64,000 bases of DNA from Sphingobacterium daejeonense (GCF_901472535.1 NZ_LR590470.1:4216001-4280000), one strand, 5' to 3'; numbered from the stretch's first letter, positions 1 through 10,291 are shown. Numbers and translations: made by a program. The notes: generated by a model from the letters alone, not told the origin.

Positions 1-883
1 TGGCTGGCGAACAACTGAAAGAGGTGGGTTCAGCAAACCTGCAATTTCCAAACTTGAAAATGCAATAATTTTAATATCCTCGGGGATTTTAACACCAATA
101 CGCTGACATACATAATAGGTAGAAAATGCCAAACGCTCAACCGATGCCAAAATTCCATCTGGTTTTTGCTTTAGAATTGCTGTTTCGATAATTTCATCGT
201 TTTCCTCATAAGAGTTTGAACAATCCACTATCAATCTTTTTCTTAAAGGGATCTTATATTTTTTCAATGCATCTTCATAACCCTGCAAACGAGTCTTACC
301 AATAGATAAACTCTTTATTGATAACGAAATAGGCAATCCGTTGGCAACCACTTTGGATAAGATGTTCTGTTGCCATAAAACTACTCTCATAATCATCCGT
401 CACAATCTTCGGGAGATTTATGTCATCATAAATCCTATCAAAAAGAACGATAGGCAAATGGTCATAGTTTATTGACTCTAGGTAACTATGGTCCGTTGAT
501 TCTCCTGACACCGACATAATCACTCCATCTACCCTTCCACTGGCCAAGCTGCGAATGAAATCTCTTTCTTTGCTAATATCATCATCGGTCACAAAAATCA
601 AGATATGATAACCTTGTTTCTTTGCTTCCCGTTCAGCTCCTTGAATGATCTGCGTAAAATAATTGTTGGCAAGTTCAGGTAAAACAATAGCAATGGTCTT
701 ACTCTTTTGCTCTTTCAAGTTACTTGCGTAATAGTTGGGCTGATAGTTTAATTCCTTTGCTAACTTAAGTATTCTCTCTTTGGTCTTGGGATTGATATCA
801 GCGCTGTCACGGAATGCACGTGAAACTGTTGATTTGGAAATATTCAACACTTTTGCAATCTGAACAATATCAATTTTGGCCAT
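1..883 (-). pseudogene. LacI-family transcriptional regulator, frameshifted and cut by the window edge
   Basis: DNA-binding repressor/activator of the LacI-GalR family. The start at 883 gives an N-terminal helix-turn-helix (residues about 3-50, with the typical VSRAFRD recognition segment) and then the periplasmic-binding-protein-like sensor domain. The first frame stops at 296 after 195 residues. The next frame, from about base 313 down to base 1, continues the family with LSIGKTRLQGYEDALKK and further downstream motifs, so one extra base near 311-316 explains the break. The real gene runs past base 1. It points away from the NHL/DUF1553 cluster. Such regulators usually control a nearby sugar-use locus, but the target is not visible here. 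The break could be a real mutation, but the many similar indels in this window favour a sequencing error. Confidence 0.85.
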
Positions 884-1001
884 ACTAGAGTTTATAATTT
901 CATAATAATTTATTCAACTATGGTTCAACACAAGTTTTTAGCTGAATAAAAAACTGCACTAATATAGTAATTTTGATAACATTCAAAACAGGAAATAATC
1001 A

Positions 1002-1016
1002 GGGTTATAATAACCC
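1002..1016. promoter_or_regulatory. 15-bp perfect palindrome upstream of the LacI gene
   Basis: GGGTTAT-A-ATAACCC lies in the divergent gap between the LacI gene (start 883) and the small plus-strand gene at 1103. A perfect 7-1-7 inverted repeat beside a LacI regulator is a candidate operator, but it lacks the central CG of most LacI-family sites and could be chance or a small hairpin. Confidence 0.25.
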
Positions 1017-1102
1017 CGATAAACATTTACCAAATCTCTTACTTTCAAAACATTAAGTCTTAAATTTACAGTAGATATGAGCATCACAATAAAATCTACC
1101 AA

Positions 1103-1408
1103 ATGAATTATCCAATCTTATTAATTGCTGAAAAGCTGCAGGTTGAAAATATTTCCAAGGAGCAATCCTTTCAAGAACAATTTGAGGGACTTGCGAATTA
1201 TCTCGATCATCTGGTAGCAACTGATTTCAACAGATTGATAAGTATTTTATACCGAATTGATGTTTCAGAGGATAAGGCCAGAAAAGCCTTGGCTGATGAG
1301 GCTGGCAAAATATCGCCTGGCCATACCTTAGCAAGGCTACTTATAGAAAGAGAATCTGAAAAGATAAAATTCAGAGAACAATATCGATCCAAGAAATCTG
1401 AAGAATAA
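1103..1408 (+). CDS. conserved hypothetical protein, 101 aa
   Basis: I do not recognise a named family. The protein is short, soluble and charged, with no signal peptide or membrane segment. It begins MNYPILLIAEKL and contains a helical stretch (about 45-75) followed by a lysine- and glutamate-rich C-terminus. The composition (ISPGHTLARLLIERE near residues 70-84) looks like a genuine small Bacteroidota protein, not a shadow frame, and no longer frame competes on the other strand. It converges on the NHL gene, ending only 5 bases before that gene's stop. Function unknown. Confidence 0.6.
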   Translation: MNYPILLIAEKLQVENISKEQSFQEQFEGLANYLDHLVATDFNRLISILYRIDVSEDKARKALADEAGKISPGHTLARLLIERESEKIKFREQYRSKKSEE

Positions 1409-1413
1409 GCTAG

Positions 1414-2433
1414 TTAGACTCGAGTTAATTTATAAGGGAATGCTTTTCCTGATGCCCATTGAGCCACATAGATATTCTCGTCATCATCAACGCATACATC
1501 ATGTGGGTGTGCAAAAATCTTTTCTTGTTGTTGGACTTGGTTTAGCACCCCTTTTGAATATACCGGCTTTGATCCTCCGACATTGCTGATTACCTTATTT
1601 TTCTTATCAAGGATAGTTACAAATCCTGAATTTGCTAAATCCATATTCGGAGACCGCAATACCGCAGCATAGATATTTTCACCTTGTACAACTGGTCTGC
1701 ACACGCATGCTCCAGGTATAGAAATGATTTCAAACAATTTGCCTGAAGTATCGAACCGTTTAAAGCAGTTCCTAGTTCTATCTGTAATCAGTAGAGTTTT
1801 TCTGCCGTTTCTGTTGTCGAAAGTGATTCCATGAGCATTGTCAAGATGGGAATCTCCCTCTCCTTTTCCTCCGAAACGATTCAGCAATTTTCCTTTGTTA
1901 TCATAATGCAAAATATGTTGTGCACCATATCCATCTGCAATAAAAATATCACCATTACTATCGATGGCAGTTTCAGTAGGATTGAATTCTTCTGCTTTAT
2001 TGTAAACATCCAATGGAGCGTCAATGGTCAATAGGATCTTTCCATCAAGCGTTGTTTTATATACTTGATGTTTATTATTGTCGGTGATATATAAATATTC
2101 GGTTCCATTTTCATTATGCAGTGTCAAGCCATGTCCACCTGGAAATTCATGCCCCCAATTGTCTAACACAACTCCATCTTTATTGAATATGATAATATTG
2201 TTCTTCGTATCATTTGTTAGCAGGAAAATTCTGCCCTTACTATCTTGAACCATTTCATGACAGTCGTTTACAGTTACTTTTGGATTATGTTTTGATGCCC
2301 ATGCAGTATCAAGGGTGTATTTCATATTATGGTGTCCATAAACAGGACCTTTTGACTTTGCGAACAAATCCTTCATAATAACTAGACTTCCTGTCAATAA
2401 GGAGGATTTTTGAATGAATTCTTTTCTGTTCAT
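1414..2433 (-). CDS. NHL-repeat / six-bladed beta-propeller exported protein
   Basis: 339 aa. The N-terminus (NRKEFIQKSSLLTGSLVIMKD) looks like an export signal of the same style as the neighbouring DUF1501 protein but has RK in place of RR. The rest is a chain of NHL-type blades with recurring GHGLT, YITDNNKHQVYK, DIFIADGYG and HPHDVCVDDDENIYVA motifs, as in 6-bladed propellers such as peptidyl-alpha-hydroxyglycine lyase-like proteins. It is the last gene of the minus-strand cluster that starts at 8511, 27 bases after the DUF2231/cytochrome gene. It is probably a periplasmic scaffold or carbohydrate-related enzyme accompanying the cytochrome-type proteins. No catalytic residues can be assigned. 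Confidence 0.75.
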   Translation of the reverse strand: MNRKEFIQKSSLLTGSLVIMKDLFAKSKGPVYGHHNMKYTLDTAWASKHNPKVTVNDCHEMVQDSKGRIFLLTNDTKNNIIIFNKDGVVLDNWGHEFPGGHGLTLHNENGTEYLYITDNNKHQVYKTTLDGKILLTIDAPLDVYNKAEEFNPTETAIDSNGDIFIADGYGAQHILHYDNKGKLLNRFGGKGEGDSHLDNAHGITFDNRNGRKTLLITDRTRNCFKRFDTSGKLFEIISIPGACVCRPVVQGENIYAAVLRSPNMDLANSGFVTILDKKNKVISNVGGSKPVYSKGVLNQVQQQEKIFAHPHDVCVDDDENIYVAQWASGKAFPYKLTRV

Positions 2434-2460
2434 TATATAGATTTTGAGGGTTTAGGGATT

Positions 2461-4612
2461 TTATTTCAATATAATCTCATCGACGAACAACCAAGGAAGA
2501 TTTCCGTTACCCGGAAATCCTTCAGGGATCTTAGCATAAGGTTTTGTTTTCAAACGGATAAAGGAAACTTCTTGATGGGGAATATCGCAGGCGATTATCC
2601 GTCTATTTTTAATCTTGTCTGGTTTTTCTAGAGTGAAATTTACTTTTTTCAATAATTTAAGGTTCAACGAATCTAGTCCCGCCCAGATCTCAATGGATTC
2701 TGGAGGATATATATGCTGATTATAGTCTTGTTTAATGCTCAAAGCAACGGTATCCATTTTAACGGGCTTATCAAATGACAATATAGTAGACATGTCAGAT
2801 CCTTGAAACCCGAGCCATCTACCGTCGGCATTGTTATCACTACCACTTTCAAGATCAAAGAAACTTTCACCTTTTCTGGCTTTATATTGTTGATGTGGCC
2901 TTGTTTCGAGGTTTATTCTCTCGGGTTTGAAAATAGCAATATAAAAATTCTGTCTTACTTCAGGGCTTTTCAGCCATCCTTCTTTATCTGCTTTAACCCG
3001 TAGCAGAGCATTTTTATCAATTGTTATAGAAGATTTATAAATCTGTGCTCCAGAGCTGTCAGGATCACTACCGTCAAGCGTATATCGCAAGGAAACACCT
3101 GGAATAGGATGACTTAAGGAAACTAAAGTTTTGTTCTGAAAGAAACTACGATTAGGAGTTATCTTTGGAGCAGTCAAAGCCAGTTTCTGATTGTCATCCT
3201 GAGGAATACCTGCATCAATATTTATTTTGGGGTTCTCTTTCCTGATCTGCTCTAATTCCTTTGGTTGAATAGCGGTATTCCAGACATAGAGTTTCCGTAT
3301 GCTTGGTAAAGCAACAATTTTATGTAATCCATCTAATTTTATTTGTGTCCCAATCAGACTAAGGCTTTTAAGATTTTTTAGATCATCGATCTGAGATAGA
3401 TCTTCATTCGATAGCTGGGTATTATTTAAATTTAGGATTCTTAAATTCTTGAACTTTTTGAGAGTTTGTAAATCTTCCTTTGAAACTGGCATAGAGCTCA
3501 AGTTTAAGGAAACAACCTGTTCAGCAAGGGGCAGCAATTCTGAAAGTGACACCTTGGTGTAAAAATCTTTGCCATAAAAATTAACATCCAATGCTGGGGA
3601 TCCTTGGGCCAAGGAATTGATAATCCGATATGGAGTATTCAACTCAGCGATTTTCTCTTCATTTGCAGGACTGAAATCATATTTTTCCGCACCTTCAAAA
3701 ACCATAAACTGCCTTTACAGATTGAAATAAAGTGTCTTGTTCTCTAAAAGCAGAGAGAGGCACATCAAATTTTCCACCACTTTGGATCCATGATCTCAAC
3801 AAAGATACCTCATCGATACTTAATTGTGGTTTACCCTTTGGTGGCATCCGATGTTCATTGTCGATATCCATTAATATACGCTCTATCATCAAGCTAGTTA
3901 ACGCGTTCCCAGCTATAAATACTTTGCCATTTTCACCCCCTTTTAAAATAGAACTGCTATCTGTTAATATTAATCCTACTTTTGCCTTGTCTGCATTGTG
4001 ACAGCCTGCACATTTCGCTTGTAATATTGGCAATACAGCATCTTCAAATACCATTGCATCCTCTATATTGAGTTCTGTAGATTTCTTTTCTCGCAGTGGA
4101 GCAAAAACAAAATCTTCTCCATGGGTAAGAGTGGCGCCAAAATGTCCAACAATCAAAAGCAAAATAAAGGATAGGTTTATACCCACTGTAAATAATAAAC
4201 GGTTTTTCGAAGATATGTTGAATCGGATAAAGGCTATAAGACCAAGTGTTAGAAACGAAAGGCCAACACCGCTGTATTTATGCCATAAATATGCTTCTCC
4301 CTCAAATCCACCTTCTTTCGACAGAAGGAGGCCAAAAATTGCAGTGATTGCAATTGTTAATGCACTTACATAAAATATAAGATTGATAAATCTGCTTGCA
4401 TTTGGAATTTCTTTTTCTAATGGTCTTCTAAATAGATACAGGAGCCAAGAAAGAATCAATAGTACGATAGGAAAGTGTAGCAATAAGGGATGCATCCTTC
4501 CGAATACTTGAAGAAAAGCAGGAATTTGGATGCTTTTTTCGAACAGAATGAAAAACAGGATAAAGCTATTAAGGCCTATCAACACATTGAAATGAGAATT
4601 CTTGATGATCAT
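2461..4612 (-). pseudogene. DUF2231 / Planctomycete cytochrome c / LRR / chitobiase-C-terminal-like membrane protein, split by a frameshift
   Basis: Two reading frames (3695-4612 and 2461-3705) overlap by 11 bases and together look like one protein of about 716 aa. Part one has four to five membrane helices (residues about 10-155, DUF2231-like) and then a c-type heme site, C201-x-x-C204-H205, of the PSCyt1 type. Part two has leucine-rich repeats (about 70-150 of that frame), a chitobiase/hexosaminidase C-terminal-like domain (SLRYTLDGSDPDSSG) and a discoidin-like C-terminus. The junction is a run of five A at 3697-3701; with four, the frames join as VYGFEGAEKYDF. The total span is 3n+1, as expected for one inserted base. 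It is likely membrane-anchored and periplasmic, working with the DUF1501 and DUF1553 proteins upstream. Two separate genes remain possible but are less likely. Confidence 0.8.
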
Positions 4613-4624
4613 TCAGCTTTTTCT

Positions 4625-6112
4625 TTACGCTAATATATCTTTCACAACAGTACCTGCAACATCTGTCAGACGATACCTTCGCCCTAGATGTTTATAAGTC
4701 AATTTCTCGTGGTCCAAGCCCAATGTATGTAAAATAGTAGCATGGAAATCATGAATATGAACTGGATTCTTTACGATGTTATAGCCTACTTCATCCGTTT
4801 CTCCATATACCAGCCCTGGTTTAATTCCGCCACCTGCCATCCAAATGCTGAAGCACCTTGGATGGTGGTCTCTTCCATAATTATCGAAGGTCAATCCACC
4901 TTGGCAGTAGTTTGTCCTTCCAAACTCACCGCCCCATATTACCAATGTTTCATCTAAAAGGCCTCTTTGTTTTAGATCGGTTATCAAAGCGGCAGATGCT
5001 TGGTCGACATCTTTGGCTTGTAGGGCCATTTCTGCTGGCAATCCGCCATGCTGATCCCACCCTTGGTGATATAATTGAACAAATCGAACACCATTTTCCG
5101 ACAATTTACGAGCCAGCAGGCAGTTTGCGGCATATGTTCCGGGGACCAGACATTCTGGACCATACATTTTTATAATGTGATCAGGCTCCTTTGAAAGGTC
5201 GGTGACCTCAGGCACCGAGGTCTGCATTCTGTAAGCCATCTCATATTGCTGGACTTTCGCCGTAATCTCAGGATCTTTAAATGTTTCATACTGCATACTG
5301 TTGAGCTCTGCCAATTTATCCAATAGTTTCCTCCGGCTCATTTTATCGGTTCCTTCGGGATTATTTAAATAAAGTACGGGATCCGGGCCACCCATAAATT
5401 GAACTCCTTGATGAACAGAATCCAAAAATCCATTCGTCCACAATTTAGAGTACACTCCCTGTCCATTGCCTTTTCCTTTAGAGACAAGAACACAGAATCC
5501 AGGAAGATTTTGGTTTTCACTCCCTAGACCATAGCTTAGCCAAGCTCCCATACTTGCACGACTGCCTTGTTGCGATCCTGTTTGAAAAAAAGTAATTGCG
5601 GGATCATGGTTGATAGCATCTGTATGCATTGACTTTATAATACATAGGTCGTCTACTACTTTTGCCATATGTGGGAATAAGCTACTCACCCACGCCCTAC
5701 TTTGTCCATATTGAGCAAAGTCAAAATAAGAACCTACCAATGGAAATGTAGCCTGTCCGGCAGTCATCCCTGTCAATCGTTGATTCCCACGTATAGACGC
5801 TGGCAGATCCTGTCCCATCATCTCTCTTAACTTTGGTTTGTAGTCAAAGGATTCTAATTGAGAAACCCCACCTGATTGGAATAGATAAATCACTCTTTTT
5901 GCTTTTGGAGCAAAATGCGGCAATGCTTTTTCAAATGCTTCTTGGCTCCCAGCTTTACCTGAAAACAAATCCGGAATCAATAAGGCACCCAGAGCTACAC
6001 TGCCAATCCCAATGCTCAGACTCGACAAAAATTGCCTTCTGTTTTGGAACAGCTGAGCTTCCTTTACTTCTTTATCTAAATTTGAGTCTATCTTCTTTCT
6101 CATTGCAAACAA
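4625..6112 (-). CDS. DUF1501 (sulfatase-like) protein with Tat signal
   Basis: 495 aa. A twin-arginine signal is clear near residues 24-45 (NRRQFLSSLSIGIGSVALG), so it should be exported folded to the periplasm. The body is DUF1501, related to the alkaline phosphatase/sulfatase fold: YLFQSGGVSQLESFDYKP near the start, HTDAINHDPA in the middle, VIWGGEFGRT and GRDHHPRCFSIWMAGGG near the end. It lies 23 bases after the PSD1/DUF1553 gene and 12 bases before the DUF2231 gene, so it is co-transcribed. DUF1501 and DUF1553 are a standard pair, best known from Planctomycetes. The reaction is not established. Confidence 0.88.
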   Translation of the reverse strand: MFAMRKKIDSNLDKEVKEAQLFQNRRQFLSSLSIGIGSVALGALLIPDLFSGKAGSQEAFEKALPHFAPKAKRVIYLFQSGGVSQLESFDYKPKLREMMGQDLPASIRGNQRLTGMTAGQATFPLVGSYFDFAQYGQSRAWVSSLFPHMAKVVDDLCIIKSMHTDAINHDPAITFFQTGSQQGSRASMGAWLSYGLGSENQNLPGFCVLVSKGKGNGQGVYSKLWTNGFLDSVHQGVQFMGGPDPVLYLNNPEGTDKMSRRKLLDKLAELNSMQYETFKDPEITAKVQQYEMAYRMQTSVPEVTDLSKEPDHIIKMYGPECLVPGTYAANCLLARKLSENGVRFVQLYHQGWDQHGGLPAEMALQAKDVDQASAALITDLKQRGLLDETLVIWGGEFGRTNYCQGGLTFDNYGRDHHPRCFSIWMAGGGIKPGLVYGETDEVGYNIVKNPVHIHDFHATILHTLGLDHEKLTYKHLGRRYRLTDVAGTVVKDILA

Positions 6113-6135
6113 TCAATAATACAGCAATACTTATC

Positions 6136-8511
6136 TTATCCTTTCGTCAAGGTTTCCTCCAGATTATAGATGGCATGCACTACTGACATTAATGCCGCCA
6201 ATTTTTCCTGAGGAATATTGTTATCTATTGGCGCTTCTCCGACTTTCAGAAATGCTAAAGCATCCTCTCTTTTTTTAGTGAACCTATCCAATTCTTCGTT
6301 ATAATATTCTACCAATAGATTAAGCTCTTTTTCGGATGCATTTCGGCACAACACCTGTCGGAATGCTTTCTGTATATAGTCTTTTTGGACTTTATTGGGC
6401 GAATCGGAGATTAAGTTTTCTGAATGGATACGAGCGGCTTCCAAGATGGCAGGATCGTTCATCATCACCAATGCTTGCAAAGGGGTGTTGGTCCTTTGTC
6501 TTTGCACCTCACAGACATCACGGTTACTAGCATCAAAAATCAGCATATTGGGAGGCGGCAAGGTCAATTTTATAAACACATACAATCCCCTCCGATAAAG
6601 ATCCTTGCCATGATCTTGAACATATTGTGCCAGAGCACCACGTCCAGAACTGCTCACCTCCCAAATTCCATCCGGTTGATACGGTTTTATACTTGGTCCG
6701 CCAATGGTCCTGTTCAACAGCCCACTAGTTGCCAAAACTTGATCCCTAATCATTTGGGCCGGCAGTCTTATACGCTTTGACCTTGCCAAATAAATGTTCT
6801 CGGGATCTTTTTCTAAATGTTTTTTATTAATTTCCGAAGACTGTTTGTACGTTTCAGTCATGACGAGCTGCTTCATGAAGCGTTTAATATCCCAGCCACT
6901 CGCTTGGAAATCTACGGCCAACCAGTCCAATAATTCAGGATGGCTTGGCAAATCCCCTTGATTCCCAAAATCAGCTACTGAAGCCACCAACCCCCGACCA
7001 AATACCATGGCCCACATCTGATTCACAAATACTCTTGCTGTCAGTGGATTTTTACTGCTGAAGGTCCATTGTGCTAGACCAAGCCGATTGGATGCATATT
7101 TTGTGCTATCAAAAGGTAAAACCGACTCGGGGGTTTGAGGATAAACCCTTTCAGTAGGTGAATCGTAAAGGCCTCTGTCAAGAATATATGTTGGTCGGAT
7201 ACTATCTCTTTCACCCATTACCGAAACCGAAACCTCTTCTTGGTCATCCCATTTATTGATGAAATTTAAAATGCCTTTCAGATCTTCTTGCGTGACAGTC
7301 ATTCGTGGAGTTTTTGATGGACCAGAATTTACTAAGCCCTCCAACCCTTTCTCCATTGAATTATTAAAAAAGGCATACATGCCGTAGTAATTCTTTTGGG
7401 TGAATGGATCATATTTGTGGTCATGGCATTGAGCACATTCCATTGTGATGCCTAGAATACCTTTAGCATAGGTATTTGTTTTATCGAGGCCATATGCCAC
7501 CCGATATTCTTCTTCTACCACACCACCTTCTTCGGTAATTTTATGGTTTCTGTTGAATGCGGTGGCTAATATTTGTTCTTTATTTGGGTTTGGCAACAAG
7601 TCGCCAGCCAATTGCCAAGTGACAAATTGATCATATGGCATATTTTCATTGAAAGCATGGATAACCCAATCCCTCCATGGCCATTGCGTCCTGATATCAT
7701 CGTCTTGATAACCGTAAGAATCGGCATATCTTGCTACATCCATCCAATGTAGCGCCATTTGCTCTCCATATGCGGGGCTTGCAATCAATTCATCAACCAA
7801 TCTTTCGTAAGCAGCTGCAGAAGTATCATTCAGGAATTTGTCCATTAATTTTTCATCAGGAGGGAGGCCAGTTAAATCTAAGCTCACTCTTCTTAGCAAT
7901 CGGTTTTTATCAGCTTGAGGATTCGGTTCAAAACCAGCATTCTCCATTTTTGCCAATACAAAATTATCTATACTATTACTTCCCCAATCAGAATCCTCAT
8001 TCACTGGCACTTCAGGTTTTACAGGTGCGGTAAATGCCCAATGCGGCTTAAACACTGCTCCTTGCTCAATCCATCTTCCAATGAGGTCTATTTCATAATT
8101 TGTCAAAGGTAAATTTGCTGAAGTAGGTGGCATTTTAATAGATTCATCCTCTGATGTAATCCTGAGGAAAGCCTCACTAATATGTGGTTTGCCAGGAACA
8201 ATTGCGTGCTTGTCTGGACTTTCGGCCAATGCCTTGTATGCCCCCTCCTCGGTATCCAGCCGGAGTCCTGCCTCTCTAGTATTGTTGTCAGGACCATGGC
8301 AGGCATAGCATTTATCAGATAATATGGGTTTTATATCATAATTATAATCCACATATTTTGGCAATTTATAGTTGCTCGCAGAATTGGAATCGTTGGATTG
8401 ACATTGAGGAAATAGAATGGCAATAAATGTGGACCCTGCAACAAGTAAACTTATTACAACCAGCTTATTTCTTGAAATATGCAGTTTTCCGAACATCATA
8501 ACTAAGCTCAA
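6136..8511 (-). CDS. PSD1/DUF1553 and DUF1549 Planctomycete cytochrome c-type protein
   Basis: 791 aa, the first gene of the minus-strand cluster. An N-terminal hydrophobic segment (about 15-36) is followed by PSCyt1 with the heme motif C68-x-x-C71-H72, then DUF1549 (PSCyt2; SLDLTGLPPDE, MALHWMDVARYADS), a second CxxCH (CAQCHDHKYDP) and DUF1553 (PSD1; VNQMWAMVFGRGLV, RIRLPAQMIRDQVLATSGLL, RQRTNTPLQALVMMNDP). All family blocks are present in order. No lectin-like insert of the kind found in some relatives is seen. It is expected to be periplasmic and heme-binding. Its partner is the DUF1501 protein 23 bases downstream. Such pairs often travel with polysaccharide-use genes, but the substrate is unknown. 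Confidence 0.9.
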   Translation of the reverse strand: MSLVMMFGKLHISRNKLVVISLLVAGSTFIAILFPQCQSNDSNSASNYKLPKYVDYNYDIKPILSDKCYACHGPDNNTREAGLRLDTEEGAYKALAESPDKHAIVPGKPHISEAFLRITSEDESIKMPPTSANLPLTNYEIDLIGRWIEQGAVFKPHWAFTAPVKPEVPVNEDSDWGSNSIDNFVLAKMENAGFEPNPQADKNRLLRRVSLDLTGLPPDEKLMDKFLNDTSAAAYERLVDELIASPAYGEQMALHWMDVARYADSYGYQDDDIRTQWPWRDWVIHAFNENMPYDQFVTWQLAGDLLPNPNKEQILATAFNRNHKITEEGGVVEEEYRVAYGLDKTNTYAKGILGITMECAQCHDHKYDPFTQKNYYGMYAFFNNSMEKGLEGLVNSGPSKTPRMTVTQEDLKGILNFINKWDDQEEVSVSVMGERDSIRPTYILDRGLYDSPTERVYPQTPESVLPFDSTKYASNRLGLAQWTFSSKNPLTARVFVNQMWAMVFGRGLVASVADFGNQGDLPSHPELLDWLAVDFQASGWDIKRFMKQLVMTETYKQSSEINKKHLEKDPENIYLARSKRIRLPAQMIRDQVLATSGLLNRTIGGPSIKPYQPDGIWEVSSSGRGALAQYVQDHGKDLYRRGLYVFIKLTLPPPNMLIFDASNRDVCEVQRQRTNTPLQALVMMNDPAILEAARIHSENLISDSPNKVQKDYIQKAFRQVLCRNASEKELNLLVEYYNEELDRFTKKREDALAFLKVGEAPIDNNIPQEKLAALMSVVHAIYNLEETLTKG

Positions 8512-9039
8512 GTAAGATTAAAATTCACCTTATTATCCGAATAACCTACCCATTATAAACACAAACTATTTTATAATCGGTAATTAAAAATTCTCAATAC
8601 GGTTACTTTAATTTATTTTAGAGCAGTAACACTTTACGCTCTAGGTTTAAGGTTTTCTTTATTTACAAATGGTTATTATAAATTCATTTATATTGAAAGT
8701 CTCAAGTAATATCTGAGATTGGATATAAAAGAAGCAATCAATTTCTAAATCAACAACTTGTAGATTCAAGTTAACATTTAATATTTAAAATAGAAAGCAT
8801 ATTCGATTAAGTTTTACAATTAATATATGTAATTGTCCTGTTACAGACATGTTTAAAAGTAATAAATAGAACTGTTTAAAAATAAATTTTTAAGTTTAAA
8901 AAAAAATAAATAACCTGGTCATTAAAATTTTACATCCTCTACCAATTGAATTTTATATTTTTTTATTAAATTAAGGACTTGTCTAAACTTCAAGTTGACA
9001 AAATGACTTTAGGACATCAATTAAATTTTAAATCTATAC
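8512..9039. other. AT-rich divergent intergenic region
   Basis: 528 bases between the divergent PSD1/DUF1553 and NUDIX-regulator genes. It is very AT-rich with poly-A/T runs, and no protein or RNA gene was recognised. The only clear structure is the inverted repeat listed at 8816-8836. It presumably carries promoters for both flanking genes. Confidence 0.6.
8816..8836. promoter_or_regulatory. inverted repeat ACAATTA-N7-TAATTGT, candidate operator
   Basis: A perfect 7-7-7 inverted repeat of 21 bp in the gap between the PSD1/DUF1553 cluster and the divergent NUDIX-type regulator. Size and symmetry fit a dimeric repressor site, and the adjacent NUDIX/winged-helix regulator is the natural candidate. 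It is AT-rich, so chance is possible. Confidence 0.3.
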
Positions 9040-9753
9040 ATGGAACATTATAAAGATGAACCTAAAACACTGCTTGCTGTTGATTGCATTATTTTTGGAT
9101 TCAATGGTGAATCATTACAGATATTACTTATTAAGAGGGGGTTCGAGCCCGAAATCAACAAATGGAGTTTGATGGGAGGTTTTGTCCAGCCCGATGAAAG
9201 TCCTGATGGGGCAGCATCGAGAATTCTTTTTAAACTGACGGGACTTCAGGATGTTTACATGGAGCAGTCTGCAGTTTTCGGTAAACCTCATCGTGAGAAA
9301 ATGGACAGAGTTGTAAGCATCAGTTATTTTGCGTTGATAGACATTAGAGAATATCAACATATAAACAGCCAAGAATTCAAAGCTAAATGGTTTCCGATTG
9401 ACGAATATCCTGAATTGATCTTTGACCATGTTGACATGATCAATACCGCAAAGAGGTTATTGAGAAGCAAAGCCGCATTGTACCCCATTCTTTTTGAATT
9501 GTTACCCGAGAAGTTCACACTCCCTCAAATCTCCAATCTCTATGAAGCTGTTTATGAAATTGTCATAGACAAAAGGAATTTCAATCGAAAGCTTTTATCT
9601 TCCAATCTATTAATCAAGCTCAAGGAAAAGGACAGGGAAAATTCTAAAAAAGGTGCATTTTTTTTTGTTATTGATAAAGATGTCTACAAAGAGCATATCG
9701 TGACATTTTTGCGATTTTTGCCCAGTTGGTCTGCTCAGGATATGGGAAAATAA
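9040..9753 (+). CDS. NUDIX-domain transcriptional regulator (NrtR/AraR type)
   Basis: 237 aa. An N-terminal NUDIX fold (about 10-140) is followed by a winged-helix DNA-binding region (about 145-230; PILFELLPEKFTLPQISNLYEAVY, FNRKLLSSNLL are typical of this family, given here in part). The NUDIX box is degenerate: GGFVQPDES keeps the glycine and first glutamate, but the REuxEE segment reads RILFKL, so catalysis is unlikely and the domain probably senses a sugar or nucleotide ligand. In Bacteroidota this architecture is used by AraR-like regulators of carbohydrate genes. It is divergent from the PSD1/DUF1553 cluster, which may be its target. A rho-independent terminator is not obvious directly after it. 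Confidence 0.85.
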   Translation: MEHYKDEPKTLLAVDCIIFGFNGESLQILLIKRGFEPEINKWSLMGGFVQPDESPDGAASRILFKLTGLQDVYMEQSAVFGKPHREKMDRVVSISYFALIDIREYQHINSQEFKAKWFPIDEYPELIFDHVDMINTAKRLLRSKAALYPILFELLPEKFTLPQISNLYEAVYEIVIDKRNFNRKLLSSNLLIKLKEKDRENSKKGAFFFVIDKDVYKEHIVTFLRFLPSWSAQDMGK

Positions 9754-10291
9754 TTTTATATACCCTTTTCATTTACGGTCCCCGAGACCTATAAGATAGT
9801 TAAATAGTCCAAATGTGGACCGTAGATCTCTCTTTCCCTTGTCGAAGGCAAACTCTGTTTTTAAAATGTAAACTAATTGATATAATTAATCAAAATGGCC
9901 TACAAAAATTCAGATAATTAATTATAATTTATTAAAATGACTAAATCAGGAGCTTTTTTGGCCTTGCCACAAGATTTCGTGATATTAACTGTGAAGACTC
10001 TATTAAAATCAAGATTGAAAAAAGGATGGATAACCTAATTTTTGATCCTAATTATGTATGATATAATAACAGCCTTTCAATTCGATATCAACAATGCTAA
10101 TGTTTTAAAAATTAAATTAAAAAGAATTAAAAGCCCTTATAATTGGCGTGAATATAAAACAATTGAAATGGGAACAGCATAAGGTTAAGCAAAAGTTTAC
10201 CAAAAATATCAGTAAAATTATTAGCAATGGATAAAAAATATAATTGCACAAGATATATCGATTGGTAATTATGATTGTACTAAATATTTAG
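9754..10291. other. 538-bp gene-free region with a long-loop hairpin
   Basis: No convincing protein gene. An 8-bp inverted repeat, TACGGTCC (9774-9781) and GGACCGTA (9817-9824), could form a 35-base-loop hairpin just after the NUDIX regulator. The rest is AT-rich. A 33-codon frame at 9937-10038 starts with ATG, but nothing else supports it. The region ends in a plus-oriented terminator (10292-10317), so an untranslated transcript is conceivable. Confidence 0.5.

Noticed and set aside
9937..10038. 33-codon frame starting MTKSGAFLALPQD
   Set aside because: It has an ATG and stop but no ribosome-binding or family evidence; length is within chance for AT-rich DNA.
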